A stretch of DNA of 64,000 nt, taken from positions 8,151,501 to 8,215,500 of the forward strand of contig NZ_CP116413.1 in assembly GCF_030064675.1 (NCBI RefSeq), in the 5' to 3' direction. The position numbers were made by a program, and so were the translations under genes. Shown here in pieces: positions 43,220 through 52,598 of the stretch. This DNA is from Crossiella sp. CA-258035 (GTDB lineage Bacteria; Actinomycetota; Actinomycetes; Mycobacteriales; Pseudonocardiaceae). How positions within the stretch are numbered: the stretch's first letter is position 1; every line of letters starts with the position of its first letter. The notes beneath the pieces were generated by a model, which worked only from the letters and a program-made list of their open reading frames with translations, was not told the DNA's origin and did no database searches.

Positions 43220-44238
43220 TGCTCCACCCAGCGCTCCCGACCCTCGGCGACCTTGGCCGCGGGCAGCGTGGCCGCCTGCTGCGGCTGCGGCGCGACCTGC
43301 TGCCAGACCGGCGGCAGCGCGACGCCCTCACGGGCCGGGTAGACGAACATCTGCTCGGCCACCTGCGCCTGGAACTTCTCGCCCAGCAGGAAGTCGACCA
43401 GCTTGCGCGCGGCATCGGGCTGCTTGGCGCCCTTGAGCACGCCGGTGTACTCGACCTGGCGGTAGCAGGTGTCCAGCAGCGCCTTGGTCTTCGGCTTGCC
43501 GTCCTCACCGACCTCGGCCGCGGGCGAGGAGGCGTAGGAGAGCACGATCGGCCGCTTTCCCTTGCCGCCCACCGAGAACTCCTGCTTGTAGGCGGTCTCC
43601 CAGCCGTTGACCACCTTGACCCCGTTGGCCTTCAACCGGTTCCAGTACCCGGCCCAGCCGTCCTCGCCGAACTTGGCCACCGTGTTGAGCAGGAAGGCCA
43701 GCCCCGGCGAGGAGGTCGCGGGGTCGGAGACCACCAGCAGGTCCTTGTACTTCGCATCGGCGAGGTCGTCCAGCGACTTCGGCTCGGCCAAGCCCTGCTT
43801 CGCGAAGTAGCCGAGGTCCACGTTCAGGCACACATCGCCGAGGTCGACCGCGGACAGCGCGTTCGAGCCCTCCACCGCGTAGCGCTGCGGGCCCTTGGCC
43901 GCCTCCGGGCTCTGGTAGGGCTCCAGCAGACCGTTGTCGATGGCCCTGGAGGCGAAGGTGGAGTCCACGCCGAAGACCACGTCGCCCAGCGGGTTGGCCT
44001 TGGTCAGCACCAGCTGGTTGGTCAGCGCGCCCGCGTCGCCCAGCGCCCGCTGCTCCACGGTGATCCCGGTCTGCTTCTTGAACTCGGCGAACACCCCCTC
44101 GGCCACCGCGAAGGACTCGTGCGTGAGCAGCACCACCTTGGTCTCCCCCGGCGGCGCGGGCGTCGGCCCGGTCAACGAGCACCCCTCGAGCAGGACAAGA
44201 CTGGTGACCAGCGCGAACGCGGCCGATGTGCGACGCAA
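43195..44238 (-). CDS. thiB: Thiamine ABC transporter substrate-binding lipoprotein
   Basis: This 347-aa protein has lipobox LEGC and a ThiB-type binding domain: VVLLTHESFAVAEGVFAEFK, TNQLVLTKANPLGDVVFGVD and GLAFLLNTVAKFGEDGW. I start it at a TTG (44238) because AGGAGG lies 4-5 nt upstream and the signal sequence then begins directly; a longer frame would run through the riboswitch. Thiamine or TPP is the predicted ligand. Confidence 0.88.
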   Translation of the reverse strand: MRRTSAAFALVTSLVLLEGCSLTGPTPAPPGETKVVLLTHESFAVAEGVFAEFKKQTGITVEQRALGDAGALTNQLVLTKANPLGDVVFGVDSTFASRAIDNGLLEPYQSPEAAKGPQRYAVEGSNALSAVDLGDVCLNVDLGYFAKQGLAEPKSLDDLADAKYKDLLVVSDPATSSPGLAFLLNTVAKFGEDGWAGYWNRLKANGVKVVNGWETAYKQEFSVGGKGKRPIVLSYASSPAAEVGEDGKPKTKALLDTCYRQVEYTGVLKGAKQPDAARKLVDFLLGEKFQAQVAEQMFVYPAREGVALPPVWQQVAPQPQQAATLPAAKVAEGRERWVEQWRKLVQG

Positions 44239-44251
44239 AGTTCCTCCTGAC

Positions 44252-44340
44252 GCAGTCCCTACACCGGCATGACCCGGATCAGGTGCGGACGGTCGAGAGC
44301 TGACCGCTCTCCTCTCAGCCCGGCAACACCGGACTCCCGT
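44252..44340 (-). ncRNA. TPP (THI-box) riboswitch
   Basis: On the minus strand the leader carries CTGAGAGG (the THI-box pyrimidine-sensor core, 44311-44318), ACCTGATC (44277-44284) and CATGCCGGTGTAGGGA, with an outer stem formed by AGTCC/GGACT. These are the diagnostic conserved elements. It ends 13 nt before thiB's TTG and next to the AGGAGG, so thiamine pyrophosphate binding should shut down translation or transcription of thiBPQ. Confidence 0.95.
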
Positions 44341-44345
44341 GGCAT

Positions 44346-44397
44346 CCAGGGTCTGTCCAGGGACTCGCGTTCGTGAGAGTCCCTGGACAGACCCTGG
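44346..44397. repeat. 52-bp near-perfect palindrome upstream of the TPP riboswitch
   Basis: The left arm is the 21 bases at 44346-44366 (beginning CCAGGGTCTG), the loop is GCGTTCGT and the right arm at 44375-44397 matches it perfectly but for two added bases. It sits between divergent thiB and pterin-dehydratase genes, so it is not at a 3' end. It may be a promoter operator or a palindromic repeat element; GCGTTCGTGA is shared with the element at 30422. Confidence 0.7.
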
Positions 44398-44448
44398 GTG
44401 ACCATACGCCGGGTCGCGCTCGCGGGCGCGCACCACCACCATGGAGGC

Positions 44449-44745
44449 ATGGCCGAACTGCTGAACGATGACCAGATCAAAGAAGACCTGGTGCGCCTGC
44501 CCCAGTGGCGCGCGGTTGGCGCGGAGCTGGTGCGCACGGTCGAGCTGGAAAGCTTCGCGCAGGCCATCCAGGTGGTGAACCGGGTGGCGGAGGTCGCGGA
44601 GAACGACAACCACCACCCGGACATCGACATCCGCTGGCGATCCCTGACCTTCCGCTGCTCAACTCATTCGAAGGGCGGGATCACCGACCTGGACGTGGCC
44701 ATGGCCCAGGAGATCGACGGCGTGGTCGACGCCATCGCCGGTTAG
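44449..44745 (+). CDS. 4a-hydroxytetrahydrobiopterin dehydratase (pterin carbinolamine dehydratase)
   Basis: This 98-aa protein shows the PCD core EVAENDNHHPDIDIRW with the active-site His pair, followed by STHSKGGITDLD. It regenerates the pterin cofactor, or helps molybdopterin and related uses. ATG 44449 (MAELL) matches homologues, although GGAGG is only 1-2 nt upstream. Confidence 0.92.
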   Translation: MAELLNDDQIKEDLVRLPQWRAVGAELVRTVELESFAQAIQVVNRVAEVAENDNHHPDIDIRWRSLTFRCSTHSKGGITDLDVAMAQEIDGVVDAIAG

Positions 44746-44766
44746 GCCGAAACGGCGCAGTGCCGG

Positions 44767-45927
44767 TTAGGCCCGGAACGGTCCGGTGACCTCGTAGGTG
44801 ATGCCGCCGCTGCTGCTCCCGCTGGTGCCGCGCTGGGAGGAGAAGTAGAGCCGGTTGCCCGCCGGGTTGAACGCGGGCCCGCAGATCTCCGAGCCGCTCT
44901 GGCCGGTGATCCGCAGGAACGGGGCCACGATGCCGGTCGGGGTGATGATGCAGATCTCCATGTTGCCGCCGTCCTCGGCGACGAAGAGGTCTCCGCTGCT
45001 GGTCCCGGTGACGTTGTCCACGCCGGTCAGCGGCGCGGTGCCGCTGGTGACCAGGTTGTCGTCGTAGGTCAGGCTGATCGAGCTGGTGTTGGCGTTGTAG
45101 GCCCAGACCCTGTTGTCGCCCTTGGTGGTGAACCAGCAGGTCCCGCCCGCGTAGTAGCAGCCCTCACCGCCGTTGAACCGCTTGGCGCCGCTGACCTGGT
45201 TGCGGGTGGCGGTCGGGCTGCCGTCGGGGTCGCCGACCAGGCCCCAGGTCACCGGGCCGCTGGTCTGCGAGCTGCCGCCCTTGAGCACTTCCAGGGTGCC
45301 GTTGGACAGGTCGCCCCAGGTGGTGGGCTTGAAGCGGTAGAAGCAGCCGTCGGAGACGTCCTCGGTGAGGTAGATGTAGCCGTGGTCGGCGTCGGTGGCG
45401 CAGGCCTCGTGCTTGAACCGGCCCATCGCCGGGCGGCGGATGGCGGCCTTGACGCCCCACGGGTCGGTCTCGTAGACGTAGCCGCGGTCCACCTCCTCGC
45501 AGGAGAGCCAGGTCTTCCAGGGGGTGGCGCCGCCCGCGCAGTTGACGTTGGTGTTGGCCAGGGTGCGGTAGGCCCCGGTGATCTGGCCCGAGCTGTTGAA
45601 CTTGACCGCGCCCACGCCACCGGTGCTGGTCACCTCGCTGTTGGAGACGTAGATCCAGCCGCTGCCGTCGGCGAAACAGGCCCCGCCGTCCGGCGCGGGG
45701 TGCCAGGTGTAGCTGGTGCCGGGCACCTGCTGCCCGGTGCGGGCGATCACCCGGCTGGTGAAGCCCTGCGGCAGCTGGATCCCGTTGGCGTCGGCGGACA
45801 ACAGCGCGCCGTAGGGGCTGGGTCCGGGCTGGGCGCCCTCGGCGAAGGCGTCCCGCCAGGCCGCTCCGCCGAAGGCCGCGGCGGCGGCGCCGACCACGGC
45901 GACCCGTAAGAAGTTGCGTCGTTCCAC
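44767..45927 (-). CDS. Tat-exported DUF839/PhoX-like protein
   Basis: This 386-aa protein has a Tat signal (ERRNFLRVAVVG) followed by a PhoX/DUF839 beta-propeller-like domain with SCEEVDRGYVYE, GRFKHEACATD and GGNMEICIITP. The family includes calcium-dependent alkaline phosphatases, but the exact activity is not clear here. GTG 45927 follows GGGAG. It lies 109 bp downstream of the SARP gene on the same strand. Confidence 0.85.
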   Translation of the reverse strand: MERRNFLRVAVVGAAAAAFGGAAWRDAFAEGAQPGPSPYGALLSADANGIQLPQGFTSRVIARTGQQVPGTSYTWHPAPDGGACFADGSGWIYVSNSEVTSTGGVGAVKFNSSGQITGAYRTLANTNVNCAGGATPWKTWLSCEEVDRGYVYETDPWGVKAAIRRPAMGRFKHEACATDADHGYIYLTEDVSDGCFYRFKPTTWGDLSNGTLEVLKGGSSQTSGPVTWGLVGDPDGSPTATRNQVSGAKRFNGGEGCYYAGGTCWFTTKGDNRVWAYNANTSSISLTYDDNLVTSGTAPLTGVDNVTGTSSGDLFVAEDGGNMEICIITPTGIVAPFLRITGQSGSEICGPAFNPAGNRLYFSSQRGTSGSSSGGITYEVTGPFRA

Positions 45928-46035
45928 GGTGAACTCCCGTCAGTTCGGGTGACACTCAGGAGTCTTGCGAGCGCCAAGGGTCACCTGTACGGGCGAAAGT
46001 CAGGTGAACACTGGGGATCCCCACAGTGGACATCG

Positions 46036-49011
46036 TCAGTTCACACAGGGACACGACCAGCGCCGGTGCCAGTCCGCGGCCTCGGCCGCCTCCCTGATGC
46101 CCAGCCGGTCGAAGATCTCCCGCGCCTCCCGCCAGGCCCGGTGCGCCGCAGCCGCCGCGCCCGTTGCCGCGTGCACCGCGCCCACATCGCGCAGGGTGCG
46201 GGCCCGCCACACCGGCAGCCGCAGCTCGGCCCAGCCGGTCAGGGCCAGGTTCAGGAAGTGCAGCGCCGGTTCCGCCCGGCCCAGGGCCAGGCAGCACTCG
46301 CCGAGGGTGCGGTGCAGCAGGGCCAGGCCGAAGGTGTCGTGCAGGGCGTGGCAGGTCTTGATGCCTGCCAGCAGGGCGGGTTCGGCCCGGTCCGGGCGGT
46401 GCTGGCGGATCCAGACCTTGGCCAGTGCCTGGCCGGTGTAGCAGGAGAGCAGGTCGTCCGGCACGTCGCGGACGATGCGGTGCGAGCGGCGGCAGTAGTC
46501 CTCGGCCTCGTCCCAGCGGTCGGCGGCGCGGTGCACCAGGCCGATGCCGCGCAGCGCCAGCGCCTCGCCGCGTTCGTTGCCCGCGGCGCGGTAGGCGCCT
46601 GCCGCGGCGGCCAGGGAGTCGATGGCCTCGGGGTCCTCGCCCAGTTCGCGGTGGGCGTAGCCGATGCCGTACAGCGCGTGCGCCATGCCTTCCTGGTCGC
46701 CGCTGCTGGCCAGCATCTGGTGCGCCCTGCGCAGCGCGGGCAGCGCGAGCGCGTGCTCGGCCAGCTCCCGGCCGACCATGCCGATCCCGTTGAGCGCCAC
46801 CGCCTCGCCCCTGGTGTCGCCGACCTCGGCGAAGAGCGCCTGCGCGGTGCGGAAGTGGGCGCGGGCCAGCTCGTAGCGGTCACGTTTGTAGTGCAGCTGG
46901 GCCAGGCTGCACTCCAGCGCGGCCTCGCCGCGGCGGTGGCCGGTGCGGCGCAGCGCGGCGACCGCGGCCTCGTGGGTGCGGGCCCAGCTGTCGTAGCGGT
47001 TGCGCACCGCGAAGAAGCTGAACACCAGCGCCTCGGCCAGTGCCGCGGCCAGCTCGGCCAGGTCCAGCTCCGCGGCCCGGCACACCGCGGCCACCAGCGC
47101 GGGCTCCTCCTGCTCGAACCACCGGTCGGCGCCGGTGATCCGCGGCCGGGGCTGGGTGCTCAGGTCGGTCTGGCACAGCCGGGGCACCGCGGGCGGCAGC
47201 GGCTCGGCCAGCTCGTCCACCGCGGCCAGCAGCGCGGTCACCGCCCTGCGCACCGCCTCCCGCCGTTCGTCCGGGGACTCCTCCAGCTCGGCGCACTCCC
47301 TGGCGTGCAGCCGGACCAGGTCGTGCATCCGGTAGCGCAGCGGCTCGGCCGGTTCGCTGCTCACCTCCACCAGCTGGGCGTCCAGCAGCTGGTCCAGGAT
47401 GTCCTCGGCCCGCTCCTCCGGCTCGCCGAGCAGCGGCGCGGCCAGCCAGCCGGGCAGGTTGCCGTAGCCCAGCGCGCCGAGCAGCCGGTAGGCGCGCCTG
47501 CTCGGCTCGTCCAGGCCCAGGTAGCTCACCGCGAGCCCGGTGCGCACCGCTAGGTCGCCGACGGCCAGCTCGTCCAGCCGCCGCTGCTCGTCCCGCAGCC
47601 GCCCCAGCAGCCGGGACACCGGCCAGTGCGGGCGGGCGGCCAGCTTCGCGCCGGTGATCCGGATGGCCAGCGGCAGGTAGCCGCACAGCTGGGCCACCTC
47701 GGCCACCGCGGCGGCCTCGGCGCGCACCCGCTGCTCGCCGATCAGCCGCTCGAACAGCTCGCGCGCGGTCAGCGGCGGCAGCACGTCCAGCGCGATCCGG
47801 CGCACCCCCTCCAGCCCGGCCAGCCGCTGCCTGCTGGTCACCAGCACCAGGCAGTCCGCGCCACCGGCCAGCAGCGGCCGGACCTGGCTGGCCCCGGCCG
47901 CGTCGTCGAGCACCACCAGCACCCGCCGCCCGGACAGCTCGGCCCGCCACAGCGCGGCCCGCTCACGCAGGTCCTCCGGAATCCGCTCGCCCGGCACCCG
48001 CAACGCCCGCAGCAACGCGTCCAGTACCGCCTCCGGCGCCAGGCCGGTCAGCTCGACGAACAGCTGCCCGTCCGGGTAGCGCGGGGCCAGCCGGTGCGCG
48101 GCCCGCACCGCGAGCGCGGTCTTGCCTGCCCCGGTCGGCCCGTCCAGCCACCACACCGGCAGCACCCCGGAGTCCGCGGCCGGGCTCGCGCACAGCAGCT
48201 CCAGCTCGGCGTCCCGGCCGGTGAAGTCGGGCACGTCCCTGGGCAGGTGGTTGCGGCTGACCGGCCGGGGCGCGGGTTCCGGCGCCGGCCGCGGTTCGGT
48301 GAGCAGCTCGCGGTGCAACCGTTGCAGTTCGGGACCGGGTTCCACGCCCAGTTCGGCCACGGTCAGCGCCCGCGCCTCGTGGAAGACCCGCAGCGCCTCG
48401 GCCCGCCGCCCGCAGCGGTACAGCGCGGTCATCAGCTGCCCACGCATCCGCTCCCGCAGCGGGTGCTCGGCCAGCAGCCCCGGTAGTTCGGTGACCAGCT
48501 CGGCGTGCCGGCCCAGCCGCAGGTCGGCGTCCATCCGGGCCTCCAGGGCGGTCAGCCGCTCCTCCTCCAGCCCGGCCAGGAACCGCTCCCGCATCCGGTC
48601 CGAGCCGATGTCGGCCAGCGGCCGGCCCCGCCACAGCGCGAGCGCCCGCCGGAGCAGCCCGCCGGCCAGCTCCGGGTCGGTCTCCCGCCGGGCCGCCGCG
48701 GTCCAGGTCCGGAACCGGTGCAGGTCCACCTGGTCCGGTTGCACGGACAACACGTAGCCGGGCGGGCTGTGCCGCAGTGGCACGGAGAGCAGCTGCCGCA
48801 GGTGCGAGATGTGCACCTGGAGCGCCTTGCGCGCGTGCGGCGGCGGTTCCTCGCCCCAGACCGCGTCGATCAACCGGTCGATCGGGATGATCGTGCCGGG
48901 GTTGAGCAGCAGCATGGCCAGGATCTGCCGGGCTCGCGGCGGCGGTTGTGCCCTGGGCACGCCGGATTCCCAGATCTCCACCGGACCGAGAATGCGAAAT
49001 TCCTCCACCAT
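46036..49011 (-). CDS. AfsR-type SARP transcriptional regulator with NB-ARC and TPR domains
   Basis: This 991-aa protein has an OmpR-like winged HTH (about 1-90), a bacterial transcriptional activator domain (about 95-240), an NB-ARC ATPase with Walker A GPTGAGKT (about 291-298) and LVVLDDA, and a TPR array in the C-terminal 350 residues. AfsR-type proteins activate secondary-metabolite genes. ATG 49011 is preferred over a TTG at 49038. No biosynthetic cluster is in the window, so targets are unknown. Confidence 0.92.
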   Translation of the reverse strand: MVEEFRILGPVEIWESGVPRAQPPPRARQILAMLLLNPGTIIPIDRLIDAVWGEEPPPHARKALQVHISHLRQLLSVPLRHSPPGYVLSVQPDQVDLHRFRTWTAAARRETDPELAGGLLRRALALWRGRPLADIGSDRMRERFLAGLEEERLTALEARMDADLRLGRHAELVTELPGLLAEHPLRERMRGQLMTALYRCGRRAEALRVFHEARALTVAELGVEPGPELQRLHRELLTEPRPAPEPAPRPVSRNHLPRDVPDFTGRDAELELLCASPAADSGVLPVWWLDGPTGAGKTALAVRAAHRLAPRYPDGQLFVELTGLAPEAVLDALLRALRVPGERIPEDLRERAALWRAELSGRRVLVVLDDAAGASQVRPLLAGGADCLVLVTSRQRLAGLEGVRRIALDVLPPLTARELFERLIGEQRVRAEAAAVAEVAQLCGYLPLAIRITGAKLAARPHWPVSRLLGRLRDEQRRLDELAVGDLAVRTGLAVSYLGLDEPSRRAYRLLGALGYGNLPGWLAAPLLGEPEERAEDILDQLLDAQLVEVSSEPAEPLRYRMHDLVRLHARECAELEESPDERREAVRRAVTALLAAVDELAEPLPPAVPRLCQTDLSTQPRPRITGADRWFEQEEPALVAAVCRAAELDLAELAAALAEALVFSFFAVRNRYDSWARTHEAAVAALRRTGHRRGEAALECSLAQLHYKRDRYELARAHFRTAQALFAEVGDTRGEAVALNGIGMVGRELAEHALALPALRRAHQMLASSGDQEGMAHALYGIGYAHRELGEDPEAIDSLAAAAGAYRAAGNERGEALALRGIGLVHRAADRWDEAEDYCRRSHRIVRDVPDDLLSCYTGQALAKVWIRQHRPDRAEPALLAGIKTCHALHDTFGLALLHRTLGECCLALGRAEPALHFLNLALTGWAELRLPVWRARTLRDVGAVHAATGAAAAAHRAWREAREIFDRLGIREAAEAADWHRRWSCPCVN

Positions 49012-49113
49012 TGGCCCCCGTGAGACGGCGAAGGCCAATTGTTGGTCCGGATTCCGCCCGCTGTCTGCCCCCGAGGGTCGCCAGGCGCACTCAAGAACCT
49101 GATATCGAAACGA

Positions 49114-49147
49114 TCAGCCGGGCGGATTTGCCCGACCGCCCGGCTGA
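49114..49147 (-). terminator. Hairpin after the CHAP gene
   Basis: A perfect 12-bp stem (TCAGCCGGGCGG and its complement) with a 10-nt loop lies 17 nt after the CHAP-gene stop on the minus strand. A weak T run is absent. It would insulate the SARP gene from read-through. Confidence 0.7.
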
Positions 49148-49164
49148 CCGTTTCCGCGCTGCCC

Positions 49165-49860
49165 CTACGGTCGAGTGCCGCCGTAGAAGGTGCTCCCGCT
49201 CAACGTGCGGGTCACCCGGCGGACCGCGTTCTGCTGGTTGCCCTCGATCATCTTCACCGTGCTGCCGGACCGCGACTCGATGATCCCGATGTGCGTGCTG
49301 GTGGCCGGACTCGACGGCCCGGTCCCGAACAACAGCACGTCACCCTTGACCGCCGAACCCAGGTTGGCCTTGCTGTAGGACTTGCCGTTGCGCTGGCCCC
49401 ACTTGTAGACGTCGCCGGTGAACGGGTACTGCGGGATGCTCACCCCCGCCTTGCGCCACACCCAGGTGCTGAACAGGGCGCACCAGGCCACACACTGCGA
49501 GGAGTACTTGGTGCAGTTGCTGCCGTTGGGCCGCTCCCCGTTGCCCAGCTCCGCCGCGGCCAGCCGCACGATCTGGTCCCGGTTCGCCGCGGGGCCGACT
49601 GGCGCGGCGGCCAGCGGCACGGTGTCCGGCTGGGTGGCCTTCGTCCGCGTCGCGTCCTGCGCCAGGAACTCCCGCAACGCCGCACCGGTGAGCGGACGGC
49701 CGTCCAGATCCTCGACCGCGAGCACGGCGGGCGCCACGGTATCCGGATCCTCCGCCGCGACCGCCGGGCCGGTGACCACGGACGAGGCCAACAACAGGCT
49801 GGTCCCGACCCCCAGTACGGTCAGACCGCGAGCAAGGCGCCGCGGGATGGTCTTCTCCAT
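49165..49860 (-). CDS. Secreted CHAP-domain amidase/peptidase
   Basis: This 231-aa protein has a signal peptide (cleavage near AVAA, about residue 36), a linker, then a CHAP/NlpC-type catalytic domain with SSQCVAWCALFSTWVW carrying the likely nucleophile Cys and STHIGIIE carrying His. Such enzymes cleave peptidoglycan peptides. ATG 49860 has AGGGG upstream. Its gene is followed by a strong hairpin. Confidence 0.88.
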   Translation of the reverse strand: MEKTIPRRLARGLTVLGVGTSLLLASSVVTGPAVAAEDPDTVAPAVLAVEDLDGRPLTGAALREFLAQDATRTKATQPDTVPLAAAPVGPAANRDQIVRLAAAELGNGERPNGSNCTKYSSQCVAWCALFSTWVWRKAGVSIPQYPFTGDVYKWGQRNGKSYSKANLGSAVKGDVLLFGTGPSSPATSTHIGIIESRSGSTVKMIEGNQQNAVRRVTRTLSGSTFYGGTRP

Positions 49861-49977
49861 GGCTGCATTCCCCTCATCGGCATCGCCGCGGTTTCCACGG
49901 CGAAGTCAGGGTCGGGGATGGCTCTTAATACCGGCCAAAGACGCGGTAAAGCTCAGGACCGGATGGCCCGTCGGAAA

Positions 49978-51057
<1,080 letters not shown>

Positions 51058-51068
51058 GACCGGCCAGT

Positions 51069-51467
51069 CTAAGGGGTCGCCTGGAGCCACTCGTCGAGCA
51101 GGCCACGCAGGTGCTCGCACTCGGTGGCCGGGTGCTCGGCGACGCAGTTCAGCGGGTGGCGGAGCAGGACGCGGGCGCGCTGGGCGCGGGCGATGCGGGC
51201 CTCCAGTTCGGCCACGTGCGCCTCGATGATCCGCTGCCACTCCGCGCGGTCGGCGGCCAGCAGCGCGCCGAGGTCCTCCAGGCTCAGGCCGAGCTGCTGG
51301 CCCGCCTGGATGAAGGCCAGGCGGCGCAGGCCGTCCTCGTCGTAGCAGCGGGTGTTGCCGCGGCGCAGCGCCGGGGTGAGCAGGCCGCGGCGTTCGTAGT
51401 AGCGCAGCGCCGAGGTGGCCAGGCCGAGGCGGGCGGCGGCCTCGCCGATCGGGACCAGGGTGTGCAT
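51069..51467 (-). CDS. MerR family transcriptional regulator
   Basis: This 132-aa protein begins with the HTH GEAAARLGLATSALRYYERRGLL, then a second helix pair and a dimer coil, ending NCVAEHPATECEHL, whose Cys and His could bind a metal or redox ligand. ATG 51467 gives the family-like start. It is divergent from a methyltransferase gene by 47 bp, and that gene is the likely target. Confidence 0.9.
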   Translation of the reverse strand: MHTLVPIGEAAARLGLATSALRYYERRGLLTPALRRGNTRCYDEDGLRRLAFIQAGQQLGLSLEDLGALLAADRAEWQRIIEAHVAELEARIARAQRARVLLRHPLNCVAEHPATECEHLRGLLDEWLQATP

Positions 51468-51481
51468 ACCGGCATCTTGAC

Positions 51482-51497
51482 TTGAACCCGGGTTCAA
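51482..51497. promoter_or_regulatory. Perfect 16-bp palindrome TTGAACCCGGGTTCAA
   Basis: The palindrome sits directly after TTGACT (51478-51483) in the 47-bp gap between divergent MerR and methyltransferase genes. A dyad placed just past a -35 element is the arrangement seen in MerR-regulated promoters. No clear -10 is visible. Control of both genes is inferred. Confidence 0.6.
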
Positions 51498-51514
51498 CCG
51501 GAACCCTCGGTGGC

Positions 51515-52096
51515 ATGTCATGGATGGTGGATCGGCCGCTGAACCAGTTCGCCCTGCCGCGTGGCTGGGCGGGACGCCTCGCGGGCTGGGTGATGGCCAG
51601 GACGAACGGGACCGAGGTGGCCGAGGTGCTCGGCGTGCTGGGGCCGGTGCGCGGGCTGGCGGTGCTGGAGGTCGGGTTCGGGCCCGGACTGCTCTGCAAG
51701 GCGCTGACCAGGGCGGATGCCGTGGTGACCGGGGTGGATCCGTCGGCGGTGATGCTGCGGCAGGCCCGCCGCCGCGCCCCGGCGGCTCGGCTGCGGCTGG
51801 GCAGCGCGGCGGAGACCGGCGGCGCGAACGGCGAGTTCGAGCTGGTGGTGTCGATGAACAACCTGCCGATGTGGCCGGACCTGGACGCGGCCCTGGACGA
51901 GCTGCACCGGGTCATCCGGCCGGGTGGGCGGCTGGTGCTGGCCTGGCACGGCGGGACCGAGCCGACCGCGATGGCCCGCGGCATGCTGCTGCCGGACACC
52001 GCCACCGAGCGGGTGCTCGCCGAGCTGCGCGCCCGGTTCGCGCGGGCCGAGCTGGCGAAGACCGCGCACTGCGAGATCTTCGCCGCGGACCGCTGA
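51515..52096 (+). CDS. Class I SAM-dependent methyltransferase
   Basis: This 193-aa Rossmann-type methyltransferase shows motif I LEVGFGPGLLCKAL, motif II VTGVDPSAVML and motif IV NNLPMWPDLDAALDELHRVIRPGGRL. Substrate is unknown; it resembles small-molecule methyltransferases. ATG 51515 is chosen as the first in-frame start past the operator. Confidence 0.88.
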   Translation: MSWMVDRPLNQFALPRGWAGRLAGWVMARTNGTEVAEVLGVLGPVRGLAVLEVGFGPGLLCKALTRADAVVTGVDPSAVMLRQARRRAPAARLRLGSAAETGGANGEFELVVSMNNLPMWPDLDAALDELHRVIRPGGRLVLAWHGGTEPTAMARGMLLPDTATERVLAELRARFARAELAKTAHCEIFAADR

Positions 52097-52097
52097 C

Positions 52098-52598
52098 TCA
52101 GCCGCTCTCGTGGTCGAGCAGCCAGCGCTTGACCACCGGTCCCCAGCGGAACCCGCCCAGGCCACCGCCGGTGCGCAGCACCCGGTGGCAGGGCACGAAC
52201 AGCGCGGCGGGGTTGCGGGCGCAGGCGGTGGCGGCGGCGCGCACCGCGGCCGGGCGGCCGGCCAGCGCGGCGTACTCGGCGTAGCTGACCGGATGGCCGG
52301 CCGGCACGGTCCGCAGCGCGCGCCAGGCGGCCTCCATGAACTCGCCGCCGCGCTGGCGGACCGGGATCCCGTCCACCGCGGCCAGGTCGCCCTCGTGGTA
52401 GGCGAGCACGGCCTTGGTCACCTCGCCAAGGTCGGCGCGGGTGATCAGCTCGGCAGGGCGGATGGCGGTGTGGATCAGCGGGTGCAGGTCGCCGGGGTCG
52501 GCGGTCCAGCCCGAGGCCAGCACCGCGCCGTCGGTGTCGGCGACAACGCTGAACGGACCGGCTTCGGTGTCCACTGTGGACACTGCGGCGGTGGTCAT
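52098..52598 (-). CDS. ogt: Methylated-DNA-protein-cysteine S-methyltransferase
   Basis: This 166-aa suicide repair protein moves O6-alkyl groups from guanine to its own Cys in the active motif VPCHRVLR. Its start overlaps the Ada-AlkA stop (ATGA), so the two repair proteins are made together. The same pair, alkA-ogt, occurs in mycobacteria (Rv1317c-Rv1316c). Confidence 0.95.
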   Translation of the reverse strand: MTTAAVSTVDTEAGPFSVVADTDGAVLASGWTADPGDLHPLIHTAIRPAELITRADLGEVTKAVLAYHEGDLAAVDGIPVRQRGGEFMEAAWRALRTVPAGHPVSYAEYAALAGRPAAVRAAATACARNPAALFVPCHRVLRTGGGLGGFRWGPVVKRWLLDHESG

